From contig CAMBUD010000013.1 in NCBI GenBank assembly GCA_945871035.1, positions 1 through 46,479 of the forward strand: a stretch of DNA of 46,479 nucleotides, written 5' to 3'. The position numbers and the translations under genes were made by a program. Source of the DNA: Planctomicrobium piriforme. Lineage in GTDB: Bacteria; Planctomycetota; Planctomycetia; Pirellulales; UBA1268. The notes under the pieces were generated by a model. The model did no database searches. It was not told the DNA's origin and saw nothing but the letters and a program-made list of their open reading frames with translations. Shown here in pieces: positions 42,792 through 46,479 of the stretch; the first letter of the stretch is position 1; each line of letters opens with the position of its first letter.

Positions 42792-42846
42792 GGTTCGCTT
42801 GGGTTCGCTTGCCAACCAGACGCATGCATTCCTCTGACGCATTCCT
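42792..42846. repeat. Two short direct duplications just after the DUF1552 stop
   Basis: GGTTCGCTTG occurs twice in tandem (42792-42811), and GCATTCCT recurs with a 13-base period (42826-42833 and 42839-42846), the last copy touching the stop codon of the DUF1552 gene. They lie in the 204-bp gap before the DUF1080 gene, which otherwise shows no gene. Confidence 0.7.
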
Positions 42847-44165
42847 TATGAGATGAGGCCCGTCAGCGGTCCGTCGCCGCAGTAGTCGGGATTGCCAAAG
42901 CGTTTGAGGTCGGTATGGCCCATCGCGTGTGCCAGCGTGAGCAGCAAGCGGTTGTGTGGTGTGCCGGGGAATTCAAGTGCGCGGCCCATCGTAAAGCCCG
43001 CTCCATTCCCCAGGAGTACCCACGGAATGTCATCTAGCGAGTGGGAGTTGCCCTCACCCAGTTCGTTGGCCCAGAGAATCGTCGTCTGATCGAGGAGCGA
43101 TCCGTTGCCGCCGGGGTCTGGCGTCTCGGCCAGTCGCTTCGTCAGATGGGCCACCTCGCCGGCATACCAGGCATTGATCTTTGTCAGTTTTTCTTGCGCG
43201 TCTGCATTGGTGTTGGGTTCGTGAGAGAGATCGTGCTGGCCCTCATCGATGCCGAGCCACTTCATGTGCGGCTGCCCAACGGAGTTGGTGTATTGGAGGC
43301 TGGCAACGCGCGTAAAATCAGCGGCCAGCGAGGCGACGATGAGCTCAATCTGCATCCGACTGATCTGCGGCATCTGATCGTTCTGGTCGACAACACCCGG
43401 TTCGAGCAGCGGTATGGCGTGGGTCAGCGGCAGATGGTTTGTGGAAAGATCCTTTTCGAACTCGCGCACAAGCGTTGCGTGTTCCTCCAGAATACGTCGG
43501 TCCTCAGTCGGCAATGCCGCCGCCACTTTTGCGAGATCCTCACGAACATCATCCAGCACGCTCGCCAAGCTTTCGCGATCTTTGACCTGCCCGTAGAGCT
43601 TGTGAAACATCTGGTAGGGATCGTCAATCGGAGCGATGGGCTTGTTGGGGCCTGCGTAGATCATGCGAGTCCACGTATCGGCTTTATTGGGCACAAGCAC
43701 TCCAAACTCAAGCGATCCAAAACGAGTTGCCGTTTCGGGCTGTGACTGGAGGAAGTTTTTAATTTCCTGATCGATCGACAGGCCGCTTGACCAACCGGCT
43801 GGTGTGTCGCTGCCACCCTGTACGTTTCCAGGATAGAGCTCCCGGCCGGTCAACAGGCAGCCAATGCCCCGCATGTGGCGATCGCCGTCTCCCTGCACCT
43901 TATCGTGCACCCCTTTGAGGGTGAGGAGCTTGTCTTTGAAGGACGCAAATGGCTGGAGAATTGCGGGTAGTTCCCTGTCCCCAAACGGACCAGACTCCTG
44001 CGGCCAGAAGTTTTTGCGCACCACACCGTCCGGGCTAAAAATAACAATCAGCCGCCGCTTGGATGGGGCGGGATTGGCCAGCGCCATGCTCGGAAGGTTC
44101 GTCAGAAATGGCAGTACCGTCGAGCCAACACCGAGCCGACGCAACAGTTCACGACGTGAAATCAT
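42846..44165 (-). CDS. DUF1552 domain protein with twin-arginine-like signal
   Basis: A 439-residue exported protein of the DUF1552 family. The N-terminus [30 protein letters not shown] has an RR motif followed by a hydrophobic stretch, suggesting Tat-dependent export. Family segments are [65 protein letters not shown], and [26 protein letters not shown]. In planctomycetes DUF1552 genes nearly always follow a DUF1592-type cytochrome gene, as here (ATG overlaps its stop by 4 bp). The pair is thought to act together outside the cytoplasm, but no reaction is proven. Confidence 0.94.
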   Translation of the reverse strand: MISRRELLRRLGVGSTVLPFLTNLPSMALANPAPSKRRLIVIFSPDGVVRKNFWPQESGPFGDRELPAILQPFASFKDKLLTLKGVHDKVQGDGDRHMRGIGCLLTGRELYPGNVQGGSDTPAGWSSGLSIDQEIKNFLQSQPETATRFGSLEFGVLVPNKADTWTRMIYAGPNKPIAPIDDPYQMFHKLYGQVKDRESLASVLDDVREDLAKVAAALPTEDRRILEEHATLVREFEKDLSTNHLPLTHAIPLLEPGVVDQNDQMPQISRMQIELIVASLAADFTRVASLQYTNSVGQPHMKWLGIDEGQHDLSHEPNTNADAQEKLTKINAWYAGEVAHLTKRLAETPDPGGNGSLLDQTTILWANELGEGNSHSLDDIPWVLLGNGAGFTMGRALEFPGTPHNRLLLTLAHAMGHTDLKRFGNPDYCGDGPLTGLIS

Positions 44166-46479
44166 GGGGCATGAGCCTGTGCATTGGTACGGGGGACACT
44201 CTCTGGAGGCAAAACGGCCAATTGCATGATAGCAACCAAGAGATGGCGAATGTTGTAATCGTGGGCTACAAATGACTGCCGTAGATTTTCCAGTGTCTCG
44301 GGGCCCCACGCGCGGATGGGCTGTTTGACGAGGGCGTGAAAGAGTGCCTGCACAAAGGCTTCCTGTGCATCGCGACTGGTGGCCACGTAGTCGGCGAGTT
44401 CCCGAGCATTTTTAAACGTCACCTCCGCTCCTTCGCGAGGCTGGTACGAGCCCGACGTTTCCACCGGTTTGGTTTCGTCGCCCCACTGCTCCGTCTGCTG
44501 CTGCCGTCCGAGTGCATCGAATCCCTCGAGTGCAAAGCCCAGCGGATTGATCAGCGTATGGCAGGTTTGGCAGGCGACCGAACTGGTTTGCAACGCCACA
44601 CGTTCGCGGGTTGTCAGGTTTTTATGCAGGTGTGGGGCCAGTGGGGAGACGGCATCCGGCGGCGGCCGCAACACATTTCCCAGCACGCTGCGGGCAAGAA
44701 ACACGCCGCGGTGAATCGGCGAGGTGGAGCCTGCATACGAAAGCACGCTCATCATGTAGGGATGCGAGAGCACTCCACCACGGCTCCCACCATCGAGTCG
44801 CACCCGCTGAAACGGCGCATCGCTCGGCAGCGCAAAATTATAGAGAGCCGCGAGATTGCCGTTGAGATAGATCTCGTCGTCAGTAAAGAGTCGGCGAAAG
44901 TCGGAGCCCGGCCCCCACACGACGTCATCCAGAAAGAGTGCCAGACTGGTGCGCATGTCGGTGGCAATCTGCTGGGAGAACGCCGGGAAGCGTTGGGCAT
45001 CTTTGACGATCTCCGGGCCGTGATCGACGCGGAGCCAAGCAAAGAGAAAATCCTGCACCTTGGCCCGCACACGTCGGTCGTTGAGCATCCGCTCCGCCTG
45101 CTGCGCCACCTGCTCAGCATTCGCTAGCCGATTTTCTTGGGCGGCTTGCCAGAGCGGTTCATCGGGGATGGAATCCCAGAGCCCGAGTGCTAAGCGGGCC
45201 GCAATCGCAAAGCCATCACTGGCGGGTTCGGCAGCCGTTTGGGAGGCCGCACTCGCGTCAGGAAATAAAAACCGGGTCGAACTGAGCGTCAGTAGGATCG
45301 ATCGTCTCAGGGCTGCATCGGCGTCTGGCATGGTGGCGAAGGGGCGATCGATCAGCAGCGCATGCAGGTCAGCCGAGAGTGGCTGGCGAAACGCCCGTTC
45401 CGCAAATGACGTGGCCCAAGCCGTCAGCTTTGTGAGCCGCTGAGGTGCACCGCGTTTGACGTGAGAGAGTTCCTCGATGTGTTCGAGAACATAGTCCGCA
45501 GTTTCAATAGAAGCCGCCGTGGAGGCAGCGAGCCATTCCTTTGAGACGCTCGCACCGCGGTCGTAGCCGATGCTTCTGTCGTCGGGTGGAAAGGGAGTTT
45601 GCAGCACAAAGATCGGCGGGCTGTCAGTGGGGATCAGACAACGCTGCGGCACCAGCTGAACAGTGCCGTGCGGAGGTTGCCAGAGGAGTGCGATTGAGGC
45701 CTCGGCAACCGACTCGTTTTCTTTATTATCGATGCCCTGATTGGCCTTTGAAAACTCAAGCCGCAATGGATAGCGGCGGCCGCCGAGCAGAAAAATGCGA
45801 CCCCTGTATTCGGTGTTGTCACCCGATTTCACCCAAGCATCCAGCAGAGACGGAGCATGCCACGGCGTGTTGACGGCCAGCCGGACGGCATGTTCGGTGC
45901 GCACAATGAATTCATAGGTGCCGGTTTCGGGGGGCACGATTGAACCCGTCCAGCGAATCGCGAAGCGGTTGGGCTCGAAGCGTTCGGGATCAGGGCCCTC
46001 GATCTTAAAATCAAAACGCACCTCCGGATCAATCTGCTCGTAGACGCGAGCGTTGTCTTTAAAATCCCGACCGCAAAAGTATTCGCCGCGGAGGCCGCGA
46101 AGTGTGTCAGGGATGGGGGGTTGGTTGCGACAATGAGCGATCAGATCTGCGACGGTGTTTTGGTATTGCCGGACGGTGAGCCGCGAGAGTTCAACGCGAG
46201 CGGGACGGTTGCGATCGCGGGCGACCGTCGAATAGAAAGCACCGTGAATGTATTGGGCAACCTGGTGTGCTGCAGCGCCTGTTACCTGCGAGGGATCGTC
46301 GTGCGGCATCGTTTCGTCGATGTAGGCCGCAAGTTGCGCAAGCGAGAATTCACCATGCAGGGGTGCCGGTATTTCTTTTGTGCCTTGACCGTTCTCGCCG
46401 TGACAGCGGAGGCAATGCTCTTGATAGACCGCTACACCCGGCTGCACGGCCGTTGCTGGGGGTGTGGTTGGGGGCGGAT
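44162..46479 (-). CDS. PA14-containing DUF1587/1595/1592/1588/1585 cytochrome-like protein (5' end missing)
   Basis: The last about 772 residues of an exported protein; the frame runs open past the window end, where it reads a Pro/Thr-rich linker that usually follows a signal peptide. Then come a haem c motif (CLRCH) in a small cytochrome domain, DUF1587 ([19 protein letters not shown]), a PA14-like insert ([29 protein letters not shown] ... [20 protein letters not shown]), DUF1595 and DUF1592 ([35 protein letters not shown]), DUF1588 with a second CxxCH ([25 protein letters not shown]) and DUF1585 at the end. This order is a planctomycete hallmark. The PA14 part suggests sugar binding. It is operonic with the DUF1552 gene (4-bp overlap). 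Confidence 0.92.
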   Translation of the reverse strand, partial: PPPTTPPATAVQPGVAVYQEHCLRCHGENGQGTKEIPAPLHGEFSLAQLAAYIDETMPHDDPSQVTGAAAHQVAQYIHGAFYSTVARDRNRPARVELSRLTVRQYQNTVADLIAHCRNQPPIPDTLRGLRGEYFCGRDFKDNARVYEQIDPEVRFDFKIEGPDPERFEPNRFAIRWTGSIVPPETGTYEFIVRTEHAVRLAVNTPWHAPSLLDAWVKSGDNTEYRGRIFLLGGRRYPLRLEFSKANQGIDNKENESVAEASIALLWQPPHGTVQLVPQRCLIPTDSPPIFVLQTPFPPDDRSIGYDRGASVSKEWLAASTAASIETADYVLEHIEELSHVKRGAPQRLTKLTAWATSFAERAFRQPLSADLHALLIDRPFATMPDADAALRRSILLTLSSTRFLFPDASAASQTAAEPASDGFAIAARLALGLWDSIPDEPLWQAAQENRLANAEQVAQQAERMLNDRRVRAKVQDFLFAWLRVDHGPEIVKDAQRFPAFSQQIATDMRTSLALFLDDVVWGPGSDFRRLFTDDEIYLNGNLAALYNFALPSDAPFQRVRLDGGSRGGVLSHPYMMSVLSYAGSTSPIHRGVFLARSVLGNVLRPPPDAVSPLAPHLHKNLTTRERVALQTSSVACQTCHTLINPLGFALEGFDALGRQQQTEQWGDETKPVETSGSYQPREGAEVTFKNARELADYVATSRDAQEAFVQALFHALVKQPIRAWGPETLENLRQSFVAHDYNIRHLLVAIMQLAVLPPESVPRTNAQAHAP

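Noticed and set aside
46445..46447. GTG start for the DUF1592-type cytochrome
   Set aside because: The frame stays open to the window end and encodes a Pro/Thr linker; a start here would remove the signal peptide needed for a haem protein.

Overview
The window looks like a chromosomal segment of a planctomycete (Planctomycetota, probably Pirellulales-like; this is an inference from gene content). The evidence is a PA14-containing DUF1587/1595/1592/1588/1585 cytochrome beside a DUF1552 protein, a DUF1080 protein, the MoxR-DUF58-BatA-vWA cluster with a DUF4159 protein, formyltransferase/hydrolase (Fhc) genes of tetrahydromethanopterin-linked C1 transfer in a bacterium, a Kdo/LPS-transport locus, and several lipoproteins with no recognised family. 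The sequence is GC-rich, coding is dense, and I see no rRNA, tRNA, CRISPR array, prophage or insertion sequence.

Layout. 1-2.7 kb: recJ (partial, minus), then a cysteine-cluster protein and hisS. 2.8-5 kb: an unrecognised lipoprotein (minus) and a membrane zinc metallopeptidase. 5-14.2 kb: a toroid/DUF4159 protein divergent from a tightly packed operon encoding a MoxR ATPase, a DUF58 protein, a BatA-like protein and a vWA/amidotransferase-like membrane protein. 14.2-18.4 kb: an FkbM-type methyltransferase divergent from a histidine kinase and sigma-54 activator pair. 18.5-21.4 kb: LexA with a long basic N-terminal extension, divergent from SppA, with a candidate operator between them. 21.5-23.4 kb: rpsG, rpsL and fhcC (minus). 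23.6-26.7 kb: a dehydratase, an unusually long acyl carrier protein, a second dehydratase-like protein and a ketoacyl synthase, which look like a dedicated acyl-chain module. 26.9-29.5 kb: a Cys-pentapeptide-repeat lipoprotein, an MFS transporter and a DUF454 protein. 29.6-35.8 kb: class II aldolase, kdsD, kdsC and a giant LptC/LptA-like protein. 35.8-38.6 kb: an esterase-fold protein that seems to lack its catalytic Ser and His, then hpt and a glycosyltransferase. 38.7-46.5 kb (all minus): a fused FhcB-FhcA protein, a DUF1080 protein, a DUF1552 protein and the partial DUF1592-type cytochrome.

The observations most worth following are the single-chain FhcB-FhcA fusion, the roughly 1065-residue LptC/LptA-like protein in the usual lptC position after kdsD-kdsC, the long ACP in its dehydratase/synthase module, the probable pseudo-esterase, the candidate lexA operator that encloses a -10-like box, and short tandem duplications, several of them at gene 3' ends (rpsG, fhcBA, DUF1552). 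Starts were chosen by ribosome-binding sites where visible; several genes have none, which makes those starts uncertain.
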